64,000 nt of DNA from an uncultured Lachnospiraceae bacterium (GCA_902779575.1 CACZBW010000003.1:1-64000); one strand, 5' to 3'; positions 26,548-36,278 are shown, counted from the stretch's first letter. Made by a program: numbers and translations. The notes: generated by a model from the sequence alone, not told the origin.

Positions 26548-26604
26548 GCCGCAGCAGAAGCTGCGGCGCAACAAGAGCTGCAGGGCAAATCTGCCGTGCA
26601 GCTC
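26548..26604 (-). terminator. Tandem hairpins after glyA
   Basis: GCCGCAGC (26548-26555) pairs with GCTGCGGC (26560-26567) around AGAA. GAGCTGCA (26575-26582) pairs with TGCAGCTC (26597-26604) with inner GGCA/TGCC. They lie in the 172-nt gap between glyA and the efflux gene. T-runs are weak, so they may attenuate rather than fully stop transcription. Confidence 0.45.
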
Positions 26605-26652
26605 CGTATTTCGAAAAGATCCCCCGGTGCAGTCCCTGCCTCCCGGCGCCCT

Positions 26653-27891
26653 TTATACAAGCGGGTACTTGTCGGTGAGGGACCTGACAAGCTTCCTGCA
26701 GTAATCCGCTTTCGCGCTTCCTTCTTTAATAGATGCGGCAATGATCTCAGCCACTACGTCAAAATCATCCTCTTTCAGGCCGCGGGTTGTCGCTGCCGGC
26801 GTTCCAAGGCGGAGTCCGGAAGTGACAAACGGAGACTGCGGGTCATTCGGAATCGTGTTCTTGTTTGCGGTGATTCCGATCTCATCGAGAGCGGCCTCGA
26901 CTTCTTTTCCGGTCCTGCCCACGTTCCGCAGGTCCACAAGCATCAGATGATTGTCCGTTCCGCCGGATACAAGCTGAATGCCTCTGTTCATAAGACCATC
27001 CGCAAGTGCCTTCGCGTTTTTCACGATCTGCTCACAGTAAGTCCTGAATTCCGGCTGAAGGTCTTCCTGGAAGCATACCGCCTTGGCGGCGATCACATGC
27101 ATCAGGGGGCCGCCCTGCGTACCCGGGAAAACAGCTTTGTTAAGCTTATGCTCCTTTGCGAACTCCGCGTCCGAAAGGATCATGCCTCCGCGCGGTCCGC
27201 GCAGGGTCTTATGGGTCGTTGTAGTTGTCACATGTGCATAGGGAATCGGGCTCGGATGAAGACCCGTCGCAACCAGTCCGGCAATGTGCGCGATATCGCA
27301 CATCAGGTAAGCGCCGACTTTATCCGCGATCTCGCGGAATCTCTTAAAATCGATCGTTCTGGCATAGGCGCTCGCGCCGGCAATAATCAGCTTCGGCCTG
27401 CATTCTGCGGCAATCCGCTCCACTTCATCATAATCAATAAAGCCGTCGTCATTCACGCCATAGGGAACAACATTGAAATAGGTTCCTGAAAAGTTGGCGG
27501 AGCTTCCGTGGCTCAGATGACCGCCATGGGCGAGGTTCATGCCCATGATCGTATCGCCTTCCTCAAGCAGGGCAAACTGGACGGCCATATTCGCCTGTGC
27601 TCCGGAATGGGGCTGTACATTCGCATAAGTGCATCCGAACAGTTTCTTCGCTCTCTCACGGGCAAGCTCTTCCACAATATCCACGCACTCGCATCCGCCA
27701 TAATAACGGTGACCCGGATATCCCTCCGCATATTTATTCGTCAGGGGGCTGCCCATCGCAGCCATAACAGCGTGTGATACCCAGTTTTCCGAGGCAATCA
27801 GTTCAATATGGCTGTTCTGCCGCTCAATCTCTTTGCTGATCGCCTCCGCAACCTGCGGGTCCTCTAATCTGACTTCATCGAGTGAATACAT
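26653..27891 (-). CDS. glyA: Serine hydroxymethyltransferase
   Basis: GlyA interconverts serine and glycine with THF, the main source of 5,10-methylene-THF. The 412-residue PLP enzyme has [11 protein letters not shown] near the start, [13 protein letters not shown], the PLP-lysine motif [14 protein letters not shown], and a C-terminal GTPAATTRG. The ATG at 27891 follows AAAAGGAGAG; an upstream ATG at 27954 would add 21 residues of leader. A promoter lies at 27957-27985. Together with fhs it forms the one-carbon supply of this window. Confidence 0.97.
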   Translation of the reverse strand: MYSLDEVRLEDPQVAEAISKEIERQNSHIELIASENWVSHAVMAAMGSPLTNKYAEGYPGHRYYGGCECVDIVEELARERAKKLFGCTYANVQPHSGAQANMAVQFALLEEGDTIMGMNLAHGGHLSHGSSANFSGTYFNVVPYGVNDDGFIDYDEVERIAAECRPKLIIAGASAYARTIDFKRFREIADKVGAYLMCDIAHIAGLVATGLHPSPIPYAHVTTTTTHKTLRGPRGGMILSDAEFAKEHKLNKAVFPGTQGGPLMHVIAAKAVCFQEDLQPEFRTYCEQIVKNAKALADGLMNRGIQLVSGGTDNHLMLVDLRNVGRTGKEVEAALDEIGITANKNTIPNDPQSPFVTSGLRLGTPAATTRGLKEDDFDVVAEIIAASIKEGSAKADYCRKLVRSLTDKYPLV

Positions 27892-27956
27892 AGTTCTCTC
27901 CTTTTTATGAATACCTTCTGAGTCAAAAATCTGCAGTCTGCAGACGTCCAGCAATC

Positions 27957-27985
27957 ACTCTATCGGATTTTCTCTTTAAAGTCAA
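27957..27985 (-). promoter_or_regulatory. glyA promoter (sigma-A)
   Basis: The minus strand shows TTGACT (27980-27985), a 17-nt spacer and TAGAGT (27957-27962), 65 nt before the glyA start codon. Confidence 0.65.
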
Positions 27986-28104
27986 TGAATCAAACTGTGA
28001 AAAATCCGCAGTGCTCTGCCTGAAATTTCGAACAGATCGTATAAAAACGCTTCCGTATTCCCCTGTATTTCCACCATTCTGCATGAGAAGGGCGGTCAAA
28101 AGAG

Positions 28105-28764
28105 TCACAGGATGCTTTCTGCCAGGATCGACGTGAGGTTCGCCGCCATGTGGCAGGCTGCCGGACAGGCAAGGCTCCCGCCCTTTTCCAGAAAATACTG
28201 CATGACAAGCCCCATGGGGAAGGCATAGAGGAACTGTAGCGGATTCCCGTGATAGAGGGCAAAGGCCAGGGATACGATCAGGATGCCTGAACGCCTGCTG
28301 AACTCCCTGGTCCAGATCCGGAACATCAGTCCCCTGAACAGCAGTTCTTCACACACCGGGGCCAGAAGTCCCGGTCCCAGGATCTGCAGCGGGAGGGATG
28401 CTGAAAATAGACGTTCCTGAGCGTTATCCGAAAAAAAGTCTGAAAGCCGGAAAAACGTGCTGCACCCGCCCCAGAGCAGAGAAAGCGCGGCTCCGCAGAC
28501 AAAGGCCAGGCAAATCCAGGCCGTCCTGTCTGCCCCTGCCGCTTTTTCCTCCCTGAATTTTTCTTCAGACCTCAGCCATAAGGCAAACAGCGGGATGCAG
28601 ACAGCGGAAGTCAGCACGCTGACCCCGGCGGCGCTGTCCGGGCTTCCTGCGCCGGCTGTCTGCGCCAGGACCAGATCCGCGGCCTGGGCGATGATAAAAT
28701 GTACGATCAGCGGCAGAAAACAGGAACACACTGCCGGATACCGCACTCTTCCTCTCTCTGACAT
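28105..28764 (-). CDS. CPBP family intramembrane metalloprotease
   Basis: The 219-residue protein has about six hydrophobic spans and the CPBP (Abi/CAAX-protease-like) signature: EE at 139-140 in VCEELLFRG with Arg at 144, His 172 in ALYHGNPLQFLYAFPMG, and His 205 in CHMAANL. These residues coordinate the metal and act as catalysts in the family. Substrates are unknown. It starts 119 nt downstream of the kinase-linked Ig-like protein on the same strand and could share its transcript. The ribosome site is weak, so the start is provisional. Confidence 0.85.
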   Translation of the reverse strand: MSERGRVRYPAVCSCFLPLIVHFIIAQAADLVLAQTAGAGSPDSAAGVSVLTSAVCIPLFALWLRSEEKFREEKAAGADRTAWICLAFVCGAALSLLWGGCSTFFRLSDFFSDNAQERLFSASLPLQILGPGLLAPVCEELLFRGLMFRIWTREFSRRSGILIVSLAFALYHGNPLQFLYAFPMGLVMQYFLEKGGSLACPAACHMAANLTSILAESIL

Positions 28765-28883
28765 GTTTCTGTACCATTTTCGAAAAAGAAACTCTCTGCA
28801 GCATGGAATAATCTGTTTTCAGCATCGCAATCATCTTTTACAGATTATTCCGGATTCTCATTCTATCACGAAAAACGATTCCG

Positions 28884-31800
28884 TTATCCAGATCTTCCGT
28901 TTTTTTCTTTTCCGGACGCTCCTGTTCTCTTTCTATATAAACGATAAAGGAATAAACCGGTCCCGGCAGCTGCGGGAAGAAGCAAAAGCAGATACAGTAA
29001 AAGCAGTGGTCTGTTTTTTCCGTCCTCCTCTTCATGGATTCCGTCGGAAACGTTCCCGTTTTTTCCTGCCGCAGACTGATTCCGGCTGTCACTGGCCGCA
29101 TCTGTTCCCGCCGGCGTGTCTGCTGCCCTCCTGAAAAGCAGCGTTTCCGTTTCCGAAACCCGGTTTTCAGTCAGAGGAGAAGCTGCTTCATCCCTGGAAG
29201 CATTCTCCCCCCTCTTTCCTTCCGGAAGGAAAGATCCTTCCTGAAAAGAAGCGGGATCCTTCTCTGATTCGGATTCTCCGGAATTCTTCTCCCGCTCTCT
29301 CTTTTCCGTATCCGTTTCAGGGAATCCGCCCTCCTGAAGGCCTTCTTCAAAAGTCTGTATGCCGCCGGAACCGGCATCCCGTTTTCTGCGTTCCAGTTCC
29401 CGGGCTTCCGGCTGAACAGGGACATAGTTTTCCACCTTCTCCAGATCTTCCCGCATGGAAATATATACCGGATATTCCTCTGACCAGCTTTCATTTCCCG
29501 CCTCGTCGATGACCCTCAGCTGCAGTCTCTGCCATTGGTCTTTTTCGGCTAAGGTAAGCTTCAGGATCCCGTGATTCTGCTTCAGCATCTCTCCTGAATA
29601 GTGGTCTGCCATCTGTCCGTCCAGGAAAATGTCCGCAGACGAAAGAGCCAGATTGTCCCTTACCTCCGCCACAGCTGTAAGAGAAGGAAGCTGATACCGG
29701 GCAAGAGGGGCCAGACCGGTAATAAAACACTCCGGCGCCGTGCGGTCTATGGCAAAGCGGACCGGCTCCTTCTGCGCCTGGCTGTCCGTAGTATTGCCTG
29801 CCGCGTCCCTTGTCAGCAGCATCACCTCATAAATTCCGTCTTCCAGAAAAGCGGAGGAAGGTACGGTATATGTATAAATCCTGCTGTTGTCGTCCGCCCT
29901 GCTCTGCGAGGTCTGAAATCCGCTCCCTTTTCTGAGTTCCGTAAGAGTATCTCCCTTTTTTAACAGAATTCTCGCGTTCCCCACCTCATCCAGATTCATC
30001 TCCCGGAAAGTCACGTCAAACGGTTCCCTGTGATAGAAAGTCCTGAGTTTTTTCTGAAGAGAATCCTGTCTTACATAAACCGATCCGCAGCGGTTGACGG
30101 AAAAGGACACAGTTTTTCGCGCCACATTTCCGGCTTCATCAGATACCTGCGCCTGCAGGGTATAGAAGGCGTCAGCCTCCTTTGTATGAGGAAAGTCCTC
30201 ATAGGCAACGGATATCGTCTGTCCGTCCCTGTCTGTCCGAAAGGAGAGGGGCAGAGTTCCTCCCGAAGAAGGCACAAGACTGACAAGGAAAGAGTCTTTT
30301 CTGAGAAAAGGGTCCGAAGCCGTCAGCTCAATCTTCAGTTCCCCGGCGTTGGCGCTGCCGTCGCGGACTCCCCTGATCTCAAGCTCCGGGGCTGTCCTGT
30401 CGAGTACAAGACAGGGGCTCCGGGAAACACTGCTGTTGCCCACCCTGTCCCTGGTTTCCGCTTCCAGACGGTACTTCCCTTCTGTTTTGATGACCAGGCT
30501 CTCGCCGGGGCGGATCACGCTCCAGCTGCCGCCTGTGAGGGCGTCGTCCGGACTCCGGAAATCTCCCGACAGGGTCCGGATCCGGATTCCGTCCAGGCCG
30601 CTGCCAGGGTCCTCCGGAACGGAGATCCGTACCGGTATGGCATTTTTATAAAAACGCGTCTCCTCCCCATTACCGGACCCGACCGTGAGAAACCGGGCTT
30701 CGGGAACACTGCTGTCGACTGTATAGGGAACGGATGTTTCCAGTGAATCAGCCGCAAGCGCGCCGGATCCGTCCACAGCACGCAGGCGAAAGGTAAAAAT
30801 GCCGTCCTCCTGAAGGGGGCCGGACCGCATCCCGTCCGTATACCCGCTCCCCTGAACCGGTCTCGCAGTCAGGCTGCTTCCTTTCCGTACAAGGAAGCTT
30901 CCATCCTCCTGCTGCAAAAATGCTCCTTCCTCACCCGTAATTTCATAATCGCTTCCTCTGACGGGAGCTTCCGGCAGCACCGTCACTGTTCCCGGGCGAA
31001 AGCATCCGGATGAAAGGTCCGTACAGAAGCGGTAGTTTGAGCCCGCGCAGCCGGTCACTGCCCCGTCCGCGCCTTTCTTGAGGACAAGCGCCCCTTCGTA
31101 GCATCTGACTCTGCCGCCTTCATAGATCGGGCTCCACCGGTTCAGGACAGACTGGTCGACTTCCACAAGCGGAAGACGGAAATCAGAAGGAATCAGGTCC
31201 CGCCCGGCCGCATCCTTTGCAAAGCCGCTGACGCTGACGGCAGAGGCGCCCGTCAGCCGGATATGATCCGCATCCGCCGGTTCCGAATAAATCTTTACGC
31301 CATCCGATATCGCAACCGTCAGGACCCTGGGCAGAACCTCCGCGGTCAGATTTTCCGGAAGTGATTTTTTGTCCAGCATAACCCGTTCCGGTTCATCCGT
31401 CTCAATCCGGAAAACAGCCTTCACCTTCCTTTTCCCCGCATTCGGACTGTCCAGCGCTGCGCTGCAGAGGACACGGATCTGAGGAAGCGCAGGGTCTGCT
31501 TCTCCTTCTCTGTGAACCGCTCTTTGTAATGCCTCCGGAGAGAACTCCGCGGCATCCTTTTCAGACACAGACCTGTTCTTCCGGGCTGAACTTGTCCCGC
31601 TCAGCGGAAATTCCTTCTGTGTGATTTCAGTCTCATAAGTCAGTTCAATCTGATCTGTACCGTCATAGATTCTGCCTCCTTCCGGGATCCGTACGGCCGC
31701 ATTCTTTATATGGACCGTGTATTCTGTCACGAAAAGAGCCTCCTCCCGGCTTTCTGTCTGCGGCAGGCTGCCGCCGGGCATGCCGGGAGCCTCCGTCTGG

Positions 31801-32534
31801 CTCCCGCCTTCGTCCGGAGCCGGGGGCTGAGTCCCTCCCGGAGAAGGTTCCGGGCCGCCGGATGCCGGCGGATCCTCCTCCTGCATACCGCTTCCTCCCG
31901 AGCTTTCGCTTTCTGCCGCCGGGCCGCCTGCTTCAGTCCCGTTTTCTCCTGCTTCACCGTTCTCTGCAGTCCCGCTTCCGCCAGCTGCGCCTCCTTCCGG
32001 GGAACCGTTTCCTCCTGTTTCTCCGCTTTCCGCTGTCCCGCTTCCTCCTGCCGGGCCGCCTGCTTCGCTCCCGTTTTCTCCTGCTTCACCGTTCTCTGCA
32101 GTCCCGCTTCCTCCTGCCGCACCTCCCTGTGCGGAACCGCTTTCTCCTGCCGCGCCGCCTTCCGCAGGCCCGCTTCCTTCTGCTCCTGTACTTCCCGGGT
32201 TTTCTTCCCCCGCAGCAGTGCTTTCAGCTGCCTGAATGTCTCCCGCAGCAGAGCTTTTCCCGTCCGGAATGTCTCCCTGCGCCGTGCTCTCAGCCGCTGT
32301 CCCGCAGGCTCCGTCCGCTGCAGGCTGCTGCAGTTTCGTCCCGGTTCCCGGAACAGGGGAGGAAACTGTCTCTTCCGCATATATATATTCCCCCGTCAGG
32401 ATACGGTATAATCCCGCTGAGATCAGGCAAATGCCAAGTATCCATATAACCGCCGCTCTGTATCCGCGCATCTTCGTACCGGTACTCTCCCCGAAACTTC
32501 CGCCCCGCTCCCTGTCCGCTCTGTCCGTTTTCAA
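28884..32534 (-). CDS. Large Ig-like membrane protein coupled to a Ser/Thr kinase
   Basis: The 1216-residue protein has a short basic N-terminus, a membrane span at about 25-44, a low-complexity Gly/Ala/Glu/Ser linker at 52-262, then extracellular beta-rich Ig-like repeats marked by recurring DRTAPE phrases (near 705 and 985), a Glu/Ser-rich stalk at about 1085-1170, and a C-terminal span at about 1176-1197 followed by a basic tail. Both ends should face the cytoplasm. There is no LPXTG sorting signal. Its ATG overlaps the kinase stop codon (ATGA), so translation is coupled. I do not recognise a named family; it may be a wall-facing sensor or a kinase substrate. Confidence 0.82.
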   Translation of the reverse strand: MKTDRADRERGGSFGESTGTKMRGYRAAVIWILGICLISAGLYRILTGEYIYAEETVSSPVPGTGTKLQQPAADGACGTAAESTAQGDIPDGKSSAAGDIQAAESTAAGEENPGSTGAEGSGPAEGGAAGESGSAQGGAAGGSGTAENGEAGENGSEAGGPAGGSGTAESGETGGNGSPEGGAAGGSGTAENGEAGENGTEAGGPAAESESSGGSGMQEEDPPASGGPEPSPGGTQPPAPDEGGSQTEAPGMPGGSLPQTESREEALFVTEYTVHIKNAAVRIPEGGRIYDGTDQIELTYETEITQKEFPLSGTSSARKNRSVSEKDAAEFSPEALQRAVHREGEADPALPQIRVLCSAALDSPNAGKRKVKAVFRIETDEPERVMLDKKSLPENLTAEVLPRVLTVAISDGVKIYSEPADADHIRLTGASAVSVSGFAKDAAGRDLIPSDFRLPLVEVDQSVLNRWSPIYEGGRVRCYEGALVLKKGADGAVTGCAGSNYRFCTDLSSGCFRPGTVTVLPEAPVRGSDYEITGEEGAFLQQEDGSFLVRKGSSLTARPVQGSGYTDGMRSGPLQEDGIFTFRLRAVDGSGALAADSLETSVPYTVDSSVPEARFLTVGSGNGEETRFYKNAIPVRISVPEDPGSGLDGIRIRTLSGDFRSPDDALTGGSWSVIRPGESLVIKTEGKYRLEAETRDRVGNSSVSRSPCLVLDRTAPELEIRGVRDGSANAGELKIELTASDPFLRKDSFLVSLVPSSGGTLPLSFRTDRDGQTISVAYEDFPHTKEADAFYTLQAQVSDEAGNVARKTVSFSVNRCGSVYVRQDSLQKKLRTFYHREPFDVTFREMNLDEVGNARILLKKGDTLTELRKGSGFQTSQSRADDNSRIYTYTVPSSAFLEDGIYEVMLLTRDAAGNTTDSQAQKEPVRFAIDRTAPECFITGLAPLARYQLPSLTAVAEVRDNLALSSADIFLDGQMADHYSGEMLKQNHGILKLTLAEKDQWQRLQLRVIDEAGNESWSEEYPVYISMREDLEKVENYVPVQPEARELERRKRDAGSGGIQTFEEGLQEGGFPETDTEKREREKNSGESESEKDPASFQEGSFLPEGKRGENASRDEAASPLTENRVSETETLLFRRAADTPAGTDAASDSRNQSAAGKNGNVSDGIHEEEDGKNRPLLLLYLLLLLPAAAGTGLFLYRLYRKRTGASGKEKNGRSG
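31921..32113. repeat. Internal DNA repeats encoding the Gly/Glu-rich linker
   Basis: A 59-nt unit at 31921-31979 recurs at 32053-32111 with two mismatches, a 132-nt (44-codon) period. It encodes the phrase GTAENGEAGENG followed by EAGGP. Shorter related units lie between and on both sides. Such repeats can expand or contract by slippage or recombination, altering linker length. Confidence 0.75.
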
Positions 32535-34249
32535 TCCATCGGCAGTTTCCCCCCAGCTGTTCCGGATCCACTATCCGCTCTTTCTTCCGGCTGCTCTGCC
32601 CGCTCCATATTATCTGCCGCCTCCTTTGCAAGAAGGACAGCTTCCAGAATCTCCTGCCTCTTGTCCGAGAGGATCTTCTGCTGCCCGTCCGTTCCCTGTA
32701 CAGCTTCAGCAGATTCCCTGATCTGATCGAGCCTTTCTCTGATCGCGGCGGCATGGATACCGGCACGGTCCAGATCCTCCGTCAGAAACGGGATCTGCCG
32801 GACCGCTTCCAGATAAAGATTCATCCGGTCCGGACTGTTAAGAGAAGCCGCATAATTCAGCAGTTCTCCCTGATCCTCCCAGTAAGCGGCTGCCATCTCC
32901 CCCGTTCTGTCTTTTCCGTTTTCCCCGAGCAGAGTCTCAGTTACGGTCCACATACGGTGGTAAAGATCTGCTTCGAAAACCCAGTCTTCCCTGATGTCCG
33001 CCTTCTTCCCCGCTTCCGCGGCCCTTCCGAACCAGCCTGCGGCGATCCGCTTTCCTTCCTCTTCATATCCATACCAGTAACTGAGTCCGATCCGGAAAGC
33101 AGTTTTTCCGAATTCGGAAGGATTCTCCCCGAGAACTTCTTCATTCGTCCTGTCCTGCCCCAGCTCAACAGTGTACAGAAGCTGGCGCAGAAACTGTTCC
33201 TCTTCCCCGGAAAAAAGACCGTCCGCTCCGGCACTTTCCAGAAACTGCAGATAGCAGCTGCTCTCACCCGGTCTCAGGAAAACCGCCCTGCTGTAGTAAT
33301 CCAGGCTCTCCGCCTCCCCGGAACACGCCGCCCGTTCCAGAAGTCTTTCGTAATTCCAGTTCTCCTCCCCGGTCAGATCGATGGAAGGCGGCAGAGCGTA
33401 GACACAGAAAGCAAGAGCCGGGAGGGCAAGGGCAGCGGCGCCGAGAATCTGCAGGCGGGCTTTCTCCCGCCTTCTCTTCCTGCGAAGCCCGGTCAGGGCA
33501 CGGCAGAGGGAAGAGGCTGTCTGAAAACGCTCCTCAGGCGCTTCCCTGAGGCAGCGTTTCACGATCTTCTCCAGATCCTCCCTGCAGCCCGGGATCCTGC
33601 TTCCGGCAAGGATACTGCTGTAATGCTTTCCGCTCAGCATCCGGTAGACCGTCGCGCCGAGCGCGTAAATATCCGCCCTGCCGTCCACAGGCACTTTTCC
33701 CGGTCCGGACGAATCTTCTCCCCTTTCGTACTGTTCAGGCGCGGCATATCCGTCGGTTCCGAGGCCTCTCAGCTTCGCAGTCCCTTTCCAGGCGGAGCCG
33801 AAATCCACCAGCTTGATCACGCCGTCCGCGCGCCGGATCAGATTCGAGGGTTTGATATCGAGATGGCAGACCGGATTCGGCCGGCTCTCCAGATAGCAAA
33901 GCGCTTCCGACAGCTGCTGTGCCACATCCAGTACCTGTCCTTCCTCAAGGACCGCTCCGTTCTTCAGAAAAGAATCCAGGCTTTTTCCCCGTACGTATTC
34001 CATCACAAGACAGACACAGTCCTCTTCCCGCAGCAGATCGATAATTTCAGGAAGATGGGGGTTGTTCATATGTTTCATCATGTCAAGCTCATGGCAGGCC
34101 TTTCCGTTCTCTTCATCTGTCCGGATTACCTTGACAGCCCAGAAGAGTCCCGTATGGATATGCAGAGCAAGGTAGACGCTCCCTTCCGCCCCGCTGCCGA
34201 GTTTTCTGATTATCCTGTATTTTCCCGCAAGGATGCTTCCCTCTTCCAA
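32531..34249 (-). CDS. Membrane Ser/Thr protein kinase
   Basis: The 572-residue Hanks-type kinase has a glycine loop GSGAEGSV (18-25), AVK with Lys 40, Glu 54, the catalytic HLDIKPSN (129-136), DFG at 149-151, AAPE (169-172) and DIYALG (193-198): all catalytic residues are present. A basic segment precedes one membrane span (about 266-286). The outer part (287-572) is helical, with a Sel1/TPR-like stretch (FRIGLSYWYGYEEEGKRIAAGWFGRAAEAG), not PASTA repeats. The start is TTG (34247-34249), with GAGGAGG 9 nt upstream. It overlaps the Ig-like protein gene by 4 nt, so the two likely function together. Confidence 0.93.
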   Translation of the reverse strand: MEEGSILAGKYRIIRKLGSGAEGSVYLALHIHTGLFWAVKVIRTDEENGKACHELDMMKHMNNPHLPEIIDLLREEDCVCLVMEYVRGKSLDSFLKNGAVLEEGQVLDVAQQLSEALCYLESRPNPVCHLDIKPSNLIRRADGVIKLVDFGSAWKGTAKLRGLGTDGYAAPEQYERGEDSSGPGKVPVDGRADIYALGATVYRMLSGKHYSSILAGSRIPGCREDLEKIVKRCLREAPEERFQTASSLCRALTGLRRKRRREKARLQILGAAALALPALAFCVYALPPSIDLTGEENWNYERLLERAACSGEAESLDYYSRAVFLRPGESSCYLQFLESAGADGLFSGEEEQFLRQLLYTVELGQDRTNEEVLGENPSEFGKTAFRIGLSYWYGYEEEGKRIAAGWFGRAAEAGKKADIREDWVFEADLYHRMWTVTETLLGENGKDRTGEMAAAYWEDQGELLNYAASLNSPDRMNLYLEAVRQIPFLTEDLDRAGIHAAAIRERLDQIRESAEAVQGTDGQQKILSDKRQEILEAVLLAKEAADNMERAEQPEERADSGSGTAGGKLPMD

Positions 34250-34315
34250 CCATCATCACCTCCTCAAAAGTTTTGTTCATGGATCAGCCCGTATGAAACC
34301 GCGATTCACTGAAGC

Positions 34316-34362
34316 AAAAAAGAGAGGCCCACTTCAAGTGAGTCTCTCCCTGTTTTTTATTA
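34316..34362. terminator. Bidirectional terminator downstream of argS
   Basis: GAGAGGCCCACTT pairs with AAGTGAGTCTCTC (one mismatch, one G-U) around a tiny loop. T-runs flank it on both strands. On the minus strand it ends the argS transcript before the kinase gene. Confidence 0.8.
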
Positions 34363-34430
34363 TAGAAACGGAGGGATATGGAATCAATTATCCATCTTCT
34401 CCAAAATCAGCAGAATTATTTCAGAATTCA

Positions 34431-34447
34431 TTGGAGACAGTCTCCAA
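34431..34447. repeat. Short perfect palindrome after argS
   Basis: TTGGAGAC and GTCTCCAA flank one central A, 42 nt past the argS stop codon. It could be an operator for a downstream promoter or a small hairpin. No ligand is evident. Confidence 0.4.
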
Positions 34448-34488
34448 AAAGCCTTCAGGCACAGATCATACAGTGCCGGTTTCCCTGC

Positions 34489-36267
34489 TTACATTCTTTC
34501 CGGAGCAGAAAATCCGAGAAGATCAATGCCCTGCTCCAGCACGCGCCGGGTCAGTTCCAGAAGCGCGATGTAGGATTCCTTCTGCGCTTCCTTTTCCTCC
34601 GTCAGGATCTTGGTCTCATGATAGAAACGGTTGAAGGCATTTGACAGTTCATAGATATATCCGCAGATCTTGTGAGGAGCCAGTTCCTCCGCCGCTGTGC
34701 GGACAGCCGGCGCGAAGCCGGTAAGGGCGATTCCAAGCGCTTTCTCGCTGTCACCCGCCGCAGGCAGGATCGCAAGGCTGGCAAGGGAAGCCGCGCTGCG
34801 GCCGGTCTCTGCCAGATAGCGTTTCAGAATCGATTTGATCCGGACAATCGTATACAGGATATACGGACCGGTATTCCCTTCAAAAGAAGTGAATTTGTCG
34901 ACGTCGAAGATATAATCTTTAGACGCCTGGTTGGACAGGTCTCCGTATTTAATCGCTGACAGGGCGACCACCTTTGCTGTCTCCTTTGCCTCCTCCGGAT
35001 CGGCTTCATGGTTCTCGAGGATCTTGCGCAGCATCTCCTCATTGATCTCCCGGATCAGGTTCTCAAGGCGCATCACGCCGCCTTCCCTGGTCTTGAAGGG
35101 TTTTCCGTCCTTCCCGTTCATGGTTCCGAATCCGAGGAAGTCAAGGCCGGTCTCCTCCTTCACCAGCTTTGTCTTGCGCGCACAGCGGAAAACCTGTGTG
35201 AAATACAGTTCCTGCCGCTTATCCACCACATAGATGATCTGATCCGGATCCCAGTTCTCCATCCGCATGACGATTGTAGCCAGGTCCGTTGTATTGTAAA
35301 GGGACGCTCCGTCCGATTTGAGAATCATGCAGGGCGGGACCTTCTTGGTATCCGTCTCCTCCGCCACGTCAACGACCAGAGCCCCCTGGTCAGGATGGGC
35401 GTAACCGTTTTCCTTCAGATAGCTGACAAGGCCCGGAATGTAGGGCTGCGCGTCCGATTCTTTCTTCCAGAGTTCGAATTCCACATTCAGGCTGGAATAA
35501 TTCCGCTTCAGATCCTCGATGGACACCCGGAGGATATGCTCCCAGAGGGCATGATATCCTTTCTTTCCCTGCTGAAGCTGGTAAGTCGCCTCCAGTGCCT
35601 CTTTTTTGTATTCTTCGTCCTCTTTCGACTTCAGACTGGCGGCCGGATAGATCTCCTCAAGCTCGGAAATGGTAAACGGCGCTTCCGCCGGATAGTCTCC
35701 TTCCCAGTTATCATCGAAATAAGGAAGATCCGGCTGCCTGTGCTTCAGCTCCGTGATGATCAGTCCCATCTGAAGGCCCCAGTCGCCCAGATGCACGTCG
35801 CCGATCGTCCTGTGGCCGGCAAAATGCAGGATCCGCTTGATGCTCTCTCCGATTACGGCGGAACGCAGATGCCCTACATGAAGGGGCTTCGCCACATTGG
35901 CTCCGCCATAGTCGATGATCACGGTCTTCGGCTCAGCCGCTTTTTCTGCCCCCAGATTCTCATCCGCGGCCATCGCGGAAAGATACTGGCTCAGGAAAGG
36001 GCCGGAGAGCTTCAGGTTGAGAAATCCGGGTCTGACAGCCTCCACAGATTCAAAAGCGTCGGTATCCTTCAGGACTTCCGCCACATCCTCCGCGATCATC
36101 AGCGGCGCCTTATGATAGCGTTTTGCGCCTGCCATGGCCCCGTTGCACTGGTATTCGCACAGATCCGGGCGGTCGGACACCTTCACTTTCCCCAGTTCCG
36201 GATCATAGCCCGCCGTCTCAAAAGCCTCTGCCACATAATTGCTGATCAAGTCTAGAATCTGTTCCAT
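34489..36267 (-). CDS. argS: Arginyl-tRNA synthetase
   Basis: ArgS charges tRNA-Arg. The protein (592 residues from this start) has the class I HIGH-like motif HVGHLRSAVIGES (about residue 126), GDWGLQMG, an anticodon-binding DALR domain with a FNRFYHETKIL motif near the end, and DRPDLCEYQCNGAM at the N-terminus. Start choice is uncertain: GTG at 36282 (overlapping the rarA stop codon) and ATGs at 36276 and 36267 are all in frame; GAGG lies 9 nt before 36267. It overlaps or abuts rarA, so the pair is an operon. Confidence 0.96.
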   Translation of the reverse strand: MEQILDLISNYVAEAFETAGYDPELGKVKVSDRPDLCEYQCNGAMAGAKRYHKAPLMIAEDVAEVLKDTDAFESVEAVRPGFLNLKLSGPFLSQYLSAMAADENLGAEKAAEPKTVIIDYGGANVAKPLHVGHLRSAVIGESIKRILHFAGHRTIGDVHLGDWGLQMGLIITELKHRQPDLPYFDDNWEGDYPAEAPFTISELEEIYPAASLKSKEDEEYKKEALEATYQLQQGKKGYHALWEHILRVSIEDLKRNYSSLNVEFELWKKESDAQPYIPGLVSYLKENGYAHPDQGALVVDVAEETDTKKVPPCMILKSDGASLYNTTDLATIVMRMENWDPDQIIYVVDKRQELYFTQVFRCARKTKLVKEETGLDFLGFGTMNGKDGKPFKTREGGVMRLENLIREINEEMLRKILENHEADPEEAKETAKVVALSAIKYGDLSNQASKDYIFDVDKFTSFEGNTGPYILYTIVRIKSILKRYLAETGRSAASLASLAILPAAGDSEKALGIALTGFAPAVRTAAEELAPHKICGYIYELSNAFNRFYHETKILTEEKEAQKESYIALLELTRRVLEQGIDLLGFSAPERM

Positions 36268-36278
36268 CTCATCCATCC

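Noticed and set aside
26490-26650. yybP-ykoY manganese riboswitch before the putative manganese exporter
   Set aside because: Neither the paired loops nor the conserved core sequences of this class are visible; only two terminator-like hairpins occur.
31710-32449. Repetitive plus-strand frames rich in Cys/Ser/Arg or Leu/Arg
   Set aside because: They are mirror images of the Gly/Glu repeat linker of the Ig-like protein; no ribosome site or known domain.
28884-32534. Sortase-anchored adhesin
   Set aside because: No LPXTG-type motif precedes the C-terminal span; the tail is longer than a sorting signal and the gene is coupled to a kinase.
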